64,000 bases of DNA from Zingiber officinale (GCF_018446385.1 NC_055988.1:162700209-162764208); one strand, 5' to 3'. Numbered from the stretch's first letter, positions 1 through 12,503 are shown. Program-made: numbers and translations. Notes: generated by a model from the sequence alone, not told the origin.

Positions 1-373
1 CGACCCGCCTTCTGGGTACTAAGCTGTAAGGCGAATCGCTACAATACTGCTAAGCTATACTGCGCGGAAAGCTGGGCTAATTAAAATTTTTGCTAACTAA
101 TTGATTCTTATAAACTAATCGCCTTACAGACCGATCTACTGATACTGGTACGGTCACAAGACCCTGGATCGGTCTGCTGTCCGATCCTGAAGCTTCATTA
201 CTTCTGTTCCTGGCTGGATCGGTCTACAGACCGATCCAGGAGTGCCCTGATCGGTCGGTAGACCGATCAGTGGCTTTCGGTGCTACTGTTCGCACCTGGA
301 TCGGTCGGCTGACCGATCCTTAAACCTGCAGAATCTGGGTTCGCTACTGTCCCGTGCTGGATCGGTCGGGTCT
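1..373 (-). repeat. Fragment of element D with GATCGGTC palindrome array
   Basis: No gene is visible. The stretch carries about five dyads of the form GGATCGGTC, a few bases, GACCGATCC (near 172, 216, 248, 298 and 357), the same motif found at 6290-6620. I read both blocks as parts of one gypsy-like element (D) on either side of copia fragment A. The strand is inferred from the orientation of D at 6226-8449. Confidence 0.55.
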
Positions 374-1465
374 TTACAGCCTTACAACCCTCCCACTACG
401 ACGAGGCACTGTCTGTGGTTGTGTATCATGTGTGACACGTGTTGCAGTCTCTTGTGGTACTTCATCTTGTACTGTTGGTACTGAAGTAGACATGTCCTCT
501 CTAAGTTCTTCTAAAACAACTTTGCTACTGGGCTTGTGATCCATTATATAGTCTTCTTCTAAAAACTGGGCATTGGTGCTAACAATGACCTTCTGGTCTT
601 TAGGACTATAAAATAAACCACCTTTCGTTCCTTTGGAATATCCTACAAACACGCGAACTTCTGTACGGGATTCTAACTTATCAGCATCTGGTTTTAGCAC
701 ATGTGCTGGACTACCCCAAATCCGAATATGTCTTAGACTGGGCTTTCGCCCATTCCACAATTCTATGGAAGTAGAAGAAACTGATTTAGAAGGTACTAAG
801 TTCAGAACGTATACTGCTGTTTCCAGAGCATATCCCCAAAACGAATTTGGTAATTCTGAATAACTCATCATTGATCTAACCATCTCCATAAGAGTCCTAT
901 TCCTTCGTTCTGCTACACCATTCTGTTGGGGTGTTCCAGGTGCAGACAATTGGGATTGAATCCCGGCCTCTAATAAGTAATTCCTAAACTCTCCTAAGAG
1001 GTATTCGCCACCACGATCTGACCGTAGTGTCTTGATACATTTACCTAGTCGTTTCTCCACATCAGCCTTGTATTCTTTGAACTTATCAAAGCACTCGGAC
1101 TTGCGGCGCATTAGGTAAATGTATCCATATCTTGAATAATCGTCTATGAAAGAGACAAAATATTTAAAACCTCCTCTTGACTGGACAAACATAGGACCAC
1201 ACAAATCAGAGCGAACCAACTCTAACACTTCTTTGGCTCTATACCCCTTGGCCTTGAACGGCCTCTTGGTCATTTTACCTTCCAAGCAAGATTCACAAGT
1301 TGGAAAATTTTCCAACTCAAATGAACTCAAAAGTCCATCGGCTATAAGCCTCTGAATCCTACTTAAGTTAATATGACCAAGCCTTAGATGCCAAAGATAT
1401 GCTTGGCTCATTTCCGAAGGTTCTTTTCTCTTATTAGAGTTATAAGATGAGTTATAAATTTCCAT
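374..1465 (-). pseudogene. Copia integrase fragment (element A)
   Basis: This 363-codon stretch encodes the integrase part of a copia polyprotein, which would insert the cDNA into chromosomes. The N-terminal zinc-binding HHCC module is seen as LWHLRLGHI followed by CESC near residues 25-60. The catalytic core follows with the first Asp in RSDLCGPM, a second acidic site in FIDDYSRYG and the conserved GTPQQNGVAERRNRTL block. It ends in the RRSGR motif at the junction near 385. It is in the same frame as the gag-protease ORF upstream (1469-2470), separated from it only by a TAA stop at 1469-1471. RT and RNase H should follow but are absent. Confidence 0.9.
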
Positions 1466-1468
1466 GTT

Positions 1469-2470
1469 TTACTTTGTGGAAGAAATTGGATTTAAAGTAT
1501 ACAAATTGCCAACTAATGCACCAGAACAGATAATCACTTTATTTCTTTTAATAACTACATCGTTACTGAAAGAAACTGAATATCCATCTAAAAACAGTTT
1601 AGAAACTGAAATTAAATTCTTTCTAAAACTGGATACATAAAGACAATTTCTTAAAATCAAATTTCTATTTCTACTAAAAGATAAGTAGACGTCTCCCACT
1701 GCAACAGCTGCCACCTTAGTAGCATTGCCCATGTAGACGGTAATCTCTCCTTCAGATAGTCGTCGGGTTTCCTGGAACCCCTGCAAGGAATTGCAAACAT
1801 GATCAGTGGCTCCCGTATCTACACACCAGGTGCTGGTAGATAACACCACTAAACATGTTTCAACAACTAGAGTATGAGATATACCTTTGTTTTGGTTCCT
1901 ACGAGGACAGTCCGCCTTCCAATGTCCTGCCTGCTTACAGATGAAGCACTTGCCCTTCGGCTTCTTCATTCCAGCTTTAAATCCCGTACTCTGAGATTTA
2001 TTCACTTTCTTTGCTGAACCAGCTTGTTTCTTCTTCTTCTTTCCTTTCGGTTTAGAAGTAGAACCATTTTCAGCATAGTGAATTTGAGCATTGTGACGAA
2101 ATAATCCTTCTGCTGCTTGAAGTTCTGTCAGTAGTTCCCCTAATGAATAAATCCTCTTATTCATATTATAGTTCAGGCGAAACTGCTCAAAACTTCTAGG
2201 TAGCGTTTGGAGGATCATATCGATCTGGGTTTCCCCATCAATTTCTCCTCCAAGGATCTGTATCTCGTTTAGATAAGCCATCATCTTTAGGATATGATCC
2301 CTCACAGGAGTACCCTCTTGCATGGTGGCTGTCATTATCTTTCTCATGGCTTCTTGCCTAGAAGCCCTATCCTGATGACCAAAGAGTTCCTTGAGATTGT
2401 TCATAATATCATAGGCTGTTGTTGATGTTGATATTGCAATACATTTGACATTGAAGCCAAAATGTAACAC
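1469..2470 (-). pseudogene. Copia gag C-terminal half and protease (element A)
   Basis: The product carries the gag UBN2-type region (DIMNNLKELFGHQDR near the start), a lysine-rich linker, one CCHC zinc knuckle (CFICKQAGHWKADC, C-x2-C-x4-H-x4-C) that binds RNA, and a retroviral-type aspartic protease with the active-site motif CVDTGATDHVCN. It overlaps the upstream ORF (2401-2694) in another frame, so one frameshift near 2430 separates the gag halves. It ends at an in-frame TAA just before integrase. Both are signs of decay. The order gag, protease, integrase is diagnostic for Ty1/copia. Confidence 0.9.
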
Positions 2471-2694
2471 CGCGCCATCTCATCTGCTTTTACCCATTTC
2501 CTATGATATTCAATCTCCTCTTGGGTAGATTCACCAGTAGGTGCTTCAGGGCATTGCTCAGTCAGTACAAATTTATAGCTTTCAGCAGTAAGAACAATGT
2601 CTAGGTTTCTTTTCCAATCTATGTAGTTTGGTCCAGTAAGTCTATTATGTTGAAGTATGATGGACAGTGGGTTGAAAGTCATCCTAAGAATCAC
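2401..2694 (-). pseudogene. Copia gag N-terminal fragment (element A)
   Basis: A 97-codon piece of gag, starting either at residue 1 or at the internal MTFNPLSIILQ. The motif NRLTGPNYIDWKRNLDIVL is the typical start of a copia gag (DUF4219/UBN2 type). The frame breaks near 2430, where the true continuation shifts into the frame of 1469-2470. About 1.1 kb of leader lies between it and the primer-binding site. Confidence 0.85.
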
Positions 2695-3789
2695 AAATAA
2701 CTTTTGGTCAGAACTCTAAATTTAGAATAATATTGATTCCTCAAACAATACTATTTTAAATTAACCAACACCTCAAAACACCGTGAATTTTGTATGCCAC
2801 GTTAGTGTGGACGTATACAAATTCAACATTTGTAAAAGGAGGATTTTATACCATTAATTTTATTATCTTGTCAACCTAACTTTTTGACAAATAAAATTAA
2901 TAGTTGGTGTCTTTTGGTCACACAAATAATAGCAGTGACTCCGATGGGGAGGATACTATTAGATGTGTTTAAGTGTATACCATTACTTGACACTAAGTTC
3001 ATTAATAAGATTATGCCCCTTCCGTTGGGGAAGATCACACGCTCTTAATTAACTTCCTATAGTCATCCAAAAATGGAAGTCTGTTCTAGTGATCCACAAA
3101 CAAACTCATCCGTTATAGAGGAAGGCACTCAGAGCCAACGCGCAAGCTTGTTTGCATCACTTACAAACCAGTAATGGAGACCATGGGATTTATTTAAAAA
3201 TCCCTCTCCCACTTAGTTATTTATAAATGAGGAATTTTAACTATGCTAGCCTACTTAGCATGTAAACTAACACATACACACAGCACAATATAAAAGCAAT
3301 AAATAGAAAATCTAATTTTCAACTATCATGGCTTTTATCTCTAGTTGTCCTCCGCGTGTTGTCATCCCAAGCTGCTGCCATATTTGGCCACCGCCACCGG
3401 GTTTAGCTGTCGCATCCATCTTGCTCCTAGTTCCGCTGCGCCTCTGGTCCTTAGAAGGTTCCACGCCTTGCAAGATTCGATCCGCGACAGAAATAGAATT
3501 TTACATTTTTGATCCTATATTCCATAAAAGGAATGTACATGTATCTAGATCAAAAATAAAATCCTAATAAAACTAAATACAGCTCCTGCTGTATTTTAAT
3601 ACAATCATGCACACACATATAAATGCCCTTGACATGTCCAAGGGTCCAATCACACACATAATAACTAAAAGCCATAATAGTTGAATCCTGCATCCACAAA
3701 GTTAGCACATCCTACTATTAACCTACCTAAATTATGTATGACATGTGCATAATTAAACTAATACCAAATACACAGAGGCAAAACCCTAA
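2695..3789 (-). other. Untranslated leader of copia element A
   Basis: AT-rich DNA between the primer-binding site and the gag start on the minus strand. I see no coding frame and no RNA gene. A 79-codon plus-strand reading frame at 3328-3567 has no recognisable motif and is probably chance. Confidence 0.6.
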
Positions 3790-3800
3790 CTCTGATACCA
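3790..3800 (-). promoter_or_regulatory. Primer-binding site of copia element A
   Basis: On the minus strand the sequence reads TGGTATCAGAG, complementary to the 3' end of initiator methionine tRNA, two bases inside the LTR end at 3803. It fixes the orientation of the element as minus. Confidence 0.9.
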
Positions 3801-3802
3801 AT

Positions 3803-6225
3803 TGTTGGTTGCTAATCGGAAAACCTAGAGGTTCCACTGTACAAAAATTTTGTACAAAGGTCTGAACCTTTTCCTAGCTACCATGTGTTCTTTTAAATTA
3901 AATTTTGGATCGCCTGCGGAACTTAACACGTTTGATCCAAAATTTAATCTATTCGTTCTTTTAGGTTTTGACTTGGGTCTCCTGCGGAACTTAACACGTT
4001 CGACCCAAATCACCTTAAGTTATTAATTCCATTAAATATTAATTTCCATAATTGGTTCCCAGTACTGACGTGGCGAGGCACATGGCCTTCTTGGATATGG
4101 GAGCAACCACCACCGACTAGACAAAACCTTTTATAGAAAGCTAATATTTAATTTCCTAAAATAACTTTAGGTTAACCAAAAAGAACAATCAAATCACAAG
4201 GAAAAAATAAAACAAAAGAACACAACTTCGAAAAACATATTCGAAATACTAGAACGTAAGCCTCTTGTATTTGGTATTATTTCCATAAATAACTAGTATG
4301 ATGCGGAAAGAAAAATTACTAGTTATACCTTGTAGAAAAATAACCTCTTGATCTTCTACCGTATTCCTCTTCTAACCTCGGACGTTGTGTGGGCAACGAT
4401 CTTCCGAGATGAGAAACCACCAACCACCTTCTTTTCCTCCTAGCTAGGTTCGGCCACAAAGAAAGAAGCTTCACCAAGGAAGAAAACCAAAACACTAACC
4501 AAGCTCCAAGAGATGCTAGCTTCCTCTCCTTCTTCTTCTTCTTCTCCAAGTAGTATCCGGCCACCACAAGAGCTCCAAGCCTTTGAGAGAGGTTCGGCCA
4601 CCACAAGAGGAAGAGAGGGAGATGATGATGATGGCCGGCCACACCAAGGAACAAAAGAGGGAGAGAAAATAATAAAGGTTGTTTTTTTTTTTTTAAGGCA
4701 CCCTCACCCCTTCTTTTATATTCCTTGGCCTAGGCAAATTAGGAAATTTAATTACAATAAAATTTCCTCAATTTCCTTGACATGATTTAATTGAGAAAAA
4801 TAAAATAAAATTTCCCAATTAAACTCTAATGGCCAGCCACATCAATGAAGGAAAAAATTAGACAAGTTTTAATCAACAATTAAAACTTCCTAATTTGTTT
4901 CCGGAAATTTTAAAAATAAAATTTCTCTTTAAAAATCTCTTCATGGTTGATAAAAGGAAATTTCTATAATTTTAATTTTAACAACATGTGGATAATTTTA
5001 AAGAGAAAATAAAATATCTCACCAATCTACAAATAAGGAAAGAGATCTAATCTCTTTCTTTAATCTTTTGTAGATCTTTTACAAGAGAGATATTTTAATT
5101 TTAATTCTCTTTAATAAATTATATCTTTCACATAATAAAAATTAAAATTAAAATCCCTTTTTTATTTAATTTGGCCGGCCCCTCTAGCTTGGGTTCAAGC
5201 TAGGGCCGGCCACTCAATTTTATACCTAGGCTGGCCCTAGCTTGGTTCCCAAGCTAGCTTGGCCGGCCCCTTATTGGTGGGTATAGACGGTGGGTATAGG
5301 TGGGTATAGTACTCTATAAATAAGAGACTACGATAGGGACCGAGAGGAGGCATTAGTTTTGGTCACCCGATAAAATTAAGCATCCCGTGTTCGCCCCGAA
5401 CACACAACTTAATTTTATCAATGATAATTCATTCCACTAGAGAACTATCATTGAACTACCGCACCAATCCCAAATTACATTTTTGGGCTCCTTCTTATTA
5501 TGAGTGTGTTAGTCTCCCTGTGTTTAAGATATCGAATGTCCACTAATTAAGTGAGTTACTGACAACTCATTTAATTAATATCTTAGTCCAAGAGTAGTAC
5601 CACTCAACCTTATCGTCATGTCGGACTAAGTCCACCTGCAGGGTTTAACATGACAATCCTTATGAGCTCCTCTTGGGGACATTATCAACCTAGTATCTCT
5701 AGGACACAGTTTCCTTCTATAATCAACAACACACACTATAAGTGATACCATTTCCCAACTTATCGGGCTTATTGATTCATCGAACTAAATCTCACCCATT
5801 GATAAATTAAAGAAATAAATATCAAATATATGTGCTTGTTATTATATCAGGATTAAGAGCACACACTTCCATAATAACCGAGGTCTTTGTTTCTTTATAA
5901 AGTCAGTATAAAAGAAACGACCTCAAATGGTCCTGCTCAATACACTCTAAGTGTACTAGTGTAATTATACAGTCAAGATAAATTGATACCTAATTACACT
6001 ACGACCTTCTAATGGTTTGTTCCTTTCCATTTTGGTCCTGAGCTACTGTTTATAATTTATAAGGTACTGACAACATCATCTTCTGCATGTGACACCACAT
6101 ACTATGTTATCTACAGTATAAATTAATTGAACAACTACAACTAAATGTAGACAATTTGACCAAATGTGATTCTTTATTCATAATGAATGTTTACAAAGCT
6201 TAGGCTTTCAGTATACACTCCAACA
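3803..6225 (-). repeat. 5' LTR of copia element A (2,423 bp)
   Basis: The ends are TGTTGG and CCAACA, and the whole unit aligns in reverse with 21799-24185 and in part with 8450-10413. Features include a palindrome CTAGCTTG-GGTT-CAAGCTAG next to GGCCGGCC near 5165-5215, a (TTC)n tract near 4530-4545 and long AT-rich blocks. Short reading frames within it (for example 4319-4654) are not conserved between copies and look like chance. Confidence 0.9.
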
Positions 6226-6289
6226 GTACACATGCTAGGGGAGACAATTTATGCCTCTCGAATGTCCTACTAGCTATAATCAGGCATTT

Positions 6290-6620
6290 CAATCGGTCCG
6301 ATCCAGTGATTGATCCAGTGCTGTCGGATCGATCCAGTGATTGATCCAGCTTGATACTGGCACGGAAACAACCCTCTGGATCGATTGGCTGACTGATCCA
6401 TAAGCTGTCGCTTCTGTACGCAACTGGATCGGTCTACCGACCGATCCAAGAGTGCACTGATCGGTCGGCAGACCGATCCAGTGGCACATTGATCGGTCGG
6501 CTGACCGATCGGTGAGCGTCCGTGCTCTCTGTTCGCCTCTGGATCGGTCAGCGGACCGATCCAGTGCAGACGCGAACTCTCTGTTCGCATCTGGATCGGT
6601 CGGTTGACCGATCTGGGTTC
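6290..6620 (-). repeat. GATCGGTC dyad array in element D
   Basis: Six or more dyads of the form GGATCGGTC, 2-5 bases, GACCGATCC (for example at 6424, 6459, 6490, 6540 and 6592), spaced about 35-55 bp apart. Each can fold into a stem of 8-9 bp. The same array is at 1-373. Confidence 0.85.
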
Positions 6621-8305
6621 TGATTTCACTCTGAAACTCTGATTTCAACACTCTGGCGTGCCAAAACCTCACACAACAATTCTAAAATCAATTGGAATAT
6701 ATTCTAGCAACTATTAACCAGTATTCTAACATAATTACTAACAAACTAAATAAATCTCCCATGGTTTAAACATTCTAAGGTCTAAAAACTGCATGAAAGA
6801 AGAAATACTAAGAATTCAACTATTTAAGCTTGCTAAAACCCCTGAGGATCTTTTATTCCAATTCCTGCCACAGGCACCATCTTTGCATTGAACTCCAGCT
6901 TCCTCTGCTAGTCCATTTTCCCTTTACCTTTATCTGCAGTAAAAGGAAAATAGAATCTGTAAGCTTAAAGCTTAGTAAGAAACCAACTACCTCACTAAAA
7001 CATGCAACGATGCAAACATGCTTTTAAAGAATGCTATTTGAAAACATGTACTGGCATGACATACTATGGTTGCAAGCATAAACTGAAATAACTGAACATG
7101 TAAGCTGAAACATGGCATAGCAAGCTAATCACATAGAACAATAATAGAGAACTAAGCTAACTGAAGCTAACCTGAAGCTGAAATCAAACTCAACTATCCT
7201 AACTGATTTTATGAGTTTTGAAAACTAATAGCATAGTAGATCAAAATAATAATCATGTGCTGTTGGGCCCGGCAACTGTACTTACTGTGCGTGCATCCCT
7301 AACTAAACCCGGGTTTGCAAGTCCCGAATTTAGTAGGGTTTACTAGGTTATCTGAACCTAGGGACGACTGTGGGAGTCCAACCCAATGGATATCTAATCC
7401 GGTACAGTGCCAACTAAAAAGTAAAATACTGAATATAGCTAAATTGTTCTAAATTGCTGTTTCTAGGTTATCTGAACCTAGAGCTAGGTTGTCTGAACCC
7501 AGAGGCGACTGTGGGAGCCCACCCATTGGACCGTAGTCCCATATAAGCTAGAATAAACTGATTTACTGATTTAGATGCTTCTAATGCATTCAACTGAGCT
7601 GTTAAAATGCCTAATTTGCATTTTCACTTAACTAGCTATTTTATCGAACACTTAGTATGCCCCAACTCTCCTCTCTATTAGGGAGACCACTTCTAGGCAC
7701 CCGACAACGTCTAGAAACCCCCCACTGAAGAGGGATTACGTGTCCGGCCCATCTAGAAGTGCTCACTAAATCCCTAAACCTGCGAGGAGGGTCAATTTCA
7801 CGCTATGCGTCGATAAAAATCTGCATATAGCTAAACTAATGCGTAGAAAACTCAAACGAAGCTACTTATACTGCAGGTGAGGGGTTTCTTACCTCGTACG
7901 CTAATTTCCTTACAATTCTATTCGCTAGAATTCCGGTGGAGACGACTTCTCGACGATCTTCTCGCGTCTAAGCGTTCCCCTCGCGAAGGAGAGCGTCCTC
8001 GTGCCGGAGTTATCACCGGAAGATGTCCTTGGGGCCCTAGGGAGAGAACCCTAGGTCTTCCTTGTGGTTGGCGACCAGAGAAGGAGAGAAGAAGGGTGTT
8101 CGGCGTGAGGGTTTGGAGGGGAGGAGTTTGCCGAACCAAATTCTAAAATAAACCAAACCCAACCTAACTCTTCTATTTATATTAAGTGGATAATTGAACC
8201 CAACTCTAATATAAATATAATTGATTTCTCTTTCTTTCAGCACGGCCCTGCTGGGTTCACCGGTTACTAAGGCTAACTAAAAGTTATCGGATCCGAGAGG
8301 TTCCG

Positions 8306-8316
8306 GGTTCGATTCC
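8306..8316 (+). promoter_or_regulatory. Pol III B-box or tRNA T-arm-like sequence
   Basis: GGTTCGATTCC matches the RNA polymerase III B-box consensus exactly, and its surroundings (CGGG-TTCGATT-CCCG) form a T-arm. No clear A-box or cloverleaf lies upstream, so this is not a complete tRNA gene. It may be a tRNA or SINE remnant inside the LTR of D. Confidence 0.4.
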
Positions 8317-8449
8317 CGCCTAAGCTATTTTGCGGTTCTAATTATTTTTGCTGCTTCCGCTACTCGAAAAATTCCAGAAAAATATCTAAAAATTCCAGAA
8401 AAATCATAGAATATTTATAATGCAGTTTCGAGAATTTTCGGGCGTTACA

Positions 8450-10413
8450 TGGACTAAGATATTAATTAAGTGAGTTGTCAATAACTCATTTAATTAGTGA
8501 ACATTCGACATCTTAAACACAGGGAGACTAACACACTCATAATAAAAAGGAGCCCAAAATATAATTTGGGATTGGTGCGGTAGTTCAATAATAATTTTTA
8601 GTGGTATGAATTATTATTGATGAAATTAAGTTGTGTGTTCGGGGTGAACACGAGAAGCTTAATTTCATCGGGAGACCAAAACCAATTCCTCCTCTCGGTC
8701 CCTATCGTAGCCTCTTGTATATAGAGATTTATACCCACCACATACCCACATTCTTACCCATCCTAATGAAGTCGGCCAAGCTAGCTTGGAACCCAAGCTA
8801 GGGCCGGCCAAGACCAAGTGGATGAGCCAAGTTGGTGGTCAGCCAAAGCTTGGGTCCCAAGCTTAGGTGGCCGGCCACTAGAATATTAAAAAGGATTTTT
8901 ATTAAAATTATTTCTTATGTGGATATCATATTTTTAAAAGAGAGATTAAAATTTAAATCTTTCCTTTTGTAGCCTTCTACAAAAGATTAAGAAAAGATTT
9001 AAAATCTTTCCTTATTTGTAGATTGAAAGGAGATTTTAATTTTAAGAAAACTTTCCCTTTTTAACCATGTTCATGATTTAAAAGAGAGTTTAAAAATTAA
9101 ATATTCTCTTTTATTAGTTTCTACAAAAGATTAAGAAAAGATTTGATATCTTTCCTTATTTGTAGATTGAAAAGAGATTTTAATTTTTAGAGATAACTTT
9201 CCTTTTTGGAAATTATCCACATGTTTAAAAGAAAGATTTTAATTTATAAAATTTCCTTTTTACTAACCAATCATGAAGGGATTAAAATTAATGGAATTTT
9301 TTTTTATAAATTTCTGGAAACAAATTAGGAAGTTTTAATTCTTGTGTGAATTAAACTTTCCTTGTTTTGGGGAAAAAAGTGGCCGGCCAAGTAATTTGAA
9401 AAAAGGAAATTGATTTTTAATTAATTAAATTTTCTTTTTCATGGCAAAAGAATTAAGGAAGTTTTTATTAAAATTTTCTTATTTGCCAAGACCAAGGATT
9501 ATAAAAGAGGGGGTAGGGTGCCTTCATAGCTAACGACTCTATTATTTTTCTTCCTCTCTTTTCTTCCTTGGTGGTGGCTGACCCTATTATTTTTCCTTCT
9601 TCCTTTTCTTTCTTCTTCATTGGCCGGACCTTGTAATCTCATGGGGCTTGAAGATGGCCAGATTTTAGCATGGAGAAGAAGGAGAGAAAGGAAGTATCCC
9701 TTGGAGCTTGGTAGTGGTGACCGAACCACATCTATTCATGGAATATTTGTGGTGGCCGAATCATGCTTGGAGAAGAAGGTGATTTAGGTGGATTCTCATC
9801 TCGGTAGATCGTTGCCCGCACAACGTCCGAGATAAGAAGAGGAATACGGTAGAAGATCAAGAGGTTGTTGCATACAAAGGAAAGCATAATTAGTAATTAA
9901 TTTCCGCATCATACTAGTTGTATTTCTTTTGTATGAATTCCAAACACAAGCGGCATTAGATTTTAGATTTCGGATTTGTTTCGAAGATGTGTTTCTTTTT
10001 GTTTTGTTTTTTGAATTTTTGATTCAATTGTTCTTTTTGGTTAACCTAAAGTTATTTAAGGAAATTAAATATTAGTTTTCCTTAAAAGGCTTTATCTAAG
10101 CAGTGGTGGTTGCTCCCATATCCAAGAAGGTCATGTGCCTCACCATGCAGTCCTGGAAGTCAATTCTGGAAATTAATATTTAATGAAATTAATAACATAG
10201 GTGAATTTGAATCAATAGTGTTAAGTTCCGCTTGCGATTCAATCTAAACCATTAAGAATAGATAAGTTAATTTTGTAATCAACGATGTTAAGTTCCGTTT
10301 GTGATTCCTAATTTAACTTCTAAAGAACACAATAGGTTATTTAAGGAAAGGTTCGACACTTGTATAAAAATTTTTGTACAGTGGAACTGGTACGTTTTCC
10401 TAGGATTAACTAA
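8450..10413 (+). repeat. Partial 5' LTR of copia I
   Basis: It aligns with the 3' part of the LTR at 21799-24185 from about its position 640 onward and ends TTAACTAACA at 10413. The first part is missing where element D was inserted (junction at 8449/8450). No primer-binding site follows 10413. The sequence passes straight into the RNase H end of SIRE-2, so the gag to RT part of copia I was lost. Inside is a direct duplication of about 144 bp (copies starting near 8977 and 9121) and AGCTTGG/CCAAGCT palindromes at 8775-8870. Confidence 0.8.
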
Positions 10414-10415
10414 CA

Positions 10416-11690
10416 AACTCAAGTTCAGGTAAGGATTTTGTGAAAATGTCAGCTAGGTTTGATTTGGACTCAACATAGTTGAGTGCAAATTCACCTTTAG
10501 CTACGTGATCCTTTACAAAGTGGTGTTTTACCTCTATGTGTTTAGTCCTAGAGTGATGAATTGTATTTTTTTGTTAGATTAATTGAGCTTATATTATCAA
10601 TTAAAATTTTTGTATTTTTATATTCTAATTGATAGTCTTTTAAGGTATGCATCATCCACAACAGTTGAGAGGCACACTCTCCTAGGGCTATGTATTCAGC
10701 TTCAGTAGTGGATAGAGCAACACAATGTTGCTTTCTGCTTGACCAACTTACTAGGCACTGGCCTAGGATTTGGCAGCTACCACTTGTACTTTTTTTGTCT
10801 AATTTGCACCCAGCATAGTCTGAGTCAGAATAACCAAAAATGTCAAAGGTGCTAGTTCTAGGGTACCAAAGTCCTATATTTAGGGTACCCTTAATATACC
10901 TTAGTATTCTTTTAACATATGTTAGATGTAATTCTTTTGCACAAGATTGGTATCTTGCGCACATACCAACTGCAAATATTATATCTGGTCGACTTGCAGT
11001 TAGGTAGAGTAGGCTTCCTATTATACTTCTATAGTATTTTGGGTCTACTGGTTTTCCTTCTGGGTCAAAGTCAATGTTGATGTTAGTGGCCATTGGGGTA
11101 TTTATGATCTTTGAGTTTTCCATGCCAAATTTTTTAATTAGTTCTTTAGCATATTTAGTTTGATAAATATAGATTCCATCTTTCGTTTGTTTAATTTGCA
11201 AACCTAAGAAAAAATTTAGTTCCCCAACCATACTCATTTCAAATTCATTTTCCATTAATTTAACAAATGCTTTTAGAAGTTTAGAGTTGGTTGAGCCAAA
11301 AATTATATCATCAACATAGATTTGGGCTATGAAGATGTCTTTTTCTATAGTTTTTACAAATAGGGTCGGATCTATGTGACCTTGGTGGAAGCCTTTGGAT
11401 GTTAAGTAATTGGATAACCGTTCATAGCATGCTCTAGGAGCTTGTTTAAGTCTATATAAGGCCTTTTTCAATTTAAATACATGATTAGGGTAGTCTAAGT
11501 CCTCAAATCCTGGGGGTTGGTTTACATAGACCTCTTCTTTAATGAACTCATTTAGGAATGCGGATTTTACATCCATTTGGTATAACCTAAATCCTTTATG
11601 TGCTGCATAGGCTAATAACATCCTAATGGATTCGAGTCTAGCTACTGGTGCATAGATTTCGTCATAGTCTAAACCCTCAACTTGACTAAA
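10416..11690 (-). pseudogene. SIRE-2 reverse transcriptase and RNase H
   Basis: This part of the polyprotein would copy the RNA into DNA. It begins with [11 protein letters not shown] (about 11630), continues with the RT blocks DVKSAFLN and [15 protein letters not shown], has the catalytic pair in YVDDIIFGS (near 11310) and the RNase H motifs [17 protein letters not shown] and [12 protein letters not shown]. The longest open stretch is 11621-10548. A one-base shift near 10545 moves the remaining RNase H tail ([20 protein letters not shown], then LADIFTKSLP) into another frame, which runs to the junction with the copia LTR at 10414. A TGA at 11691-11693 cuts it off from integrase. The motifs are SIRE-like. 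Confidence 0.9.
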
Positions 11691-12503
11691 TCATTTGGCT
11701 ACCAGTTTAGCCTTATTTCTAATTATTTCACCCTGATCATCCAACTTGTTTCTAAATACCCATTTGGTATCTATTATTGATTTATCTAAGGGTTTAAGTA
11801 CAAGTTGCCAGACTTGGTTTCTATCAAATTGGGCTAACTCTTCTTGCATAGCAATGATCCAATCTAGGTCAGGTAGGGCTTCTTCTATAGTCTTAGGTTC
11901 AATTTTAGAAATAAGGGCAATCTGACTAAGGTTTCTATAAGAGGATCTAGTTCTCACTCCTAGGTTTGGATCACCTAAAATTTGGTCAGGTAGGTGAGAA
12001 GTACTTGCTCTAGTTGGTCTTATGTTTGGGTTAGAAATTGATTCCTCTGGTTTATTAGTGTTAGGTTGAATTTCATCGTCTTCAAAAATTCTTGGATTAA
12101 TGTCAACATTTTCATTTAAGTTAGGTAGATTATTTTCTTCATCAAATATTATATTAGTTGTTTCTTCAACTTTTAGGGTATTTTGATTATAGACTCTATA
12201 GCCCCTACTGGTTGTGGAGTACCCTAAGAAGATTCCTTGGTTTGATTTAGGTGTAAATTTTCCTAAGTAATCTTTAGTATTTAAAATATGAACTTTACAT
12301 CCAAAAACTTTTAAATAGTTTACGTTGGAAATTTTATTATAATACATTTCATAAGGAGTTTTATTGTGAAGTTTGTTAATTAGAATTCTATTTTGAATAT
12401 AATTTGCTGTATTTATGGCTTCGGCCCAAAATTGATAATTTAAGTTATACTCATTTAGCATAGTTCTAGCGGCTTCTTGCAAGGTTCTATTTTTATGTTC
12501 CAC
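11691..12503 (-). pseudogene. SIRE-2 integrase C-terminal part and linker
   Basis: It starts in the middle of integrase at VEHKNRTLQEAARTML, just after the GTPQQNG-type block, and runs through the integrase C-terminal region (KTPYEMYYNK, KVFGCKVHILN) to the start of RT (DWIIAMQEELAQFDRN). It is in the same frame as the RT region below it, broken only by TGA 11691-11693. The upstream protease-integrase stretch is in a different frame because of the poly-C tract at 12595-12607. Confidence 0.88.

Larger units (their letters stand above)
374..6225 (-). mobile_element. Truncated Ty1/copia element A (5' LTR, gag, protease, integrase)
   Basis: Read on the minus strand the order is 5' LTR (6225-3803), tRNA-Met-type primer-binding site, leader, gag, protease and integrase, the usual Ty1/copia order. 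The element stops near 374-385, where the reading frame leaves retrotransposon sequence just after the integrase C-terminal RRSGR-type motif. Reverse transcriptase, RNase H and the 3' LTR are missing. The LTR is the same family as 21799-24185, so A and copia I are relatives. A frameshift and an in-frame stop break the polyprotein, so it is inactive. The gag and integrase style suggests a Tork/Angela-type lineage, but that assignment is from memory. Confidence 0.9.
6226..8449 (-). mobile_element. Gypsy-type LTR region of element D
   Basis: The outer end on the minus strand starts TGTAACGCCCG at 8449, followed by TTTTTCTGGAATTTTT-type repeats like those at the start of the Tekay LTRs. The segments 6830-7000 and 7255-7540 align by eye with 62740-62960 and 63390-63530 (shared CCTTTATCTGCAGTA and GGGCCCGGCA blocks). 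It is therefore a Tekay-like or related gypsy LTR. The inner end could not be fixed. It interrupts a copia LTR whose missing first part should lie beyond the left edge. GC-rich reading frames at 7877-8146 fall in the LTR and are not credible genes. Confidence 0.65.

Noticed and set aside
4319-4785. Reading frames of about 90-110 codons in the copia A LTR
   Set aside because: They depend on a TTC microsatellite and are not kept in the LTR copies at 9490-9850 and 23420-23640.
7877-8146. GC-rich reading frames in the D LTR, and similar ones at 15498-15752 and 17074-17350
   Set aside because: They lie in LTRs, lack motifs and are not kept in related LTR copies.
8290-8330. Possible tRNA gene
   Set aside because: Only a T-arm-like hairpin is present; no anticodon arm, D-arm or acceptor stem can be formed.
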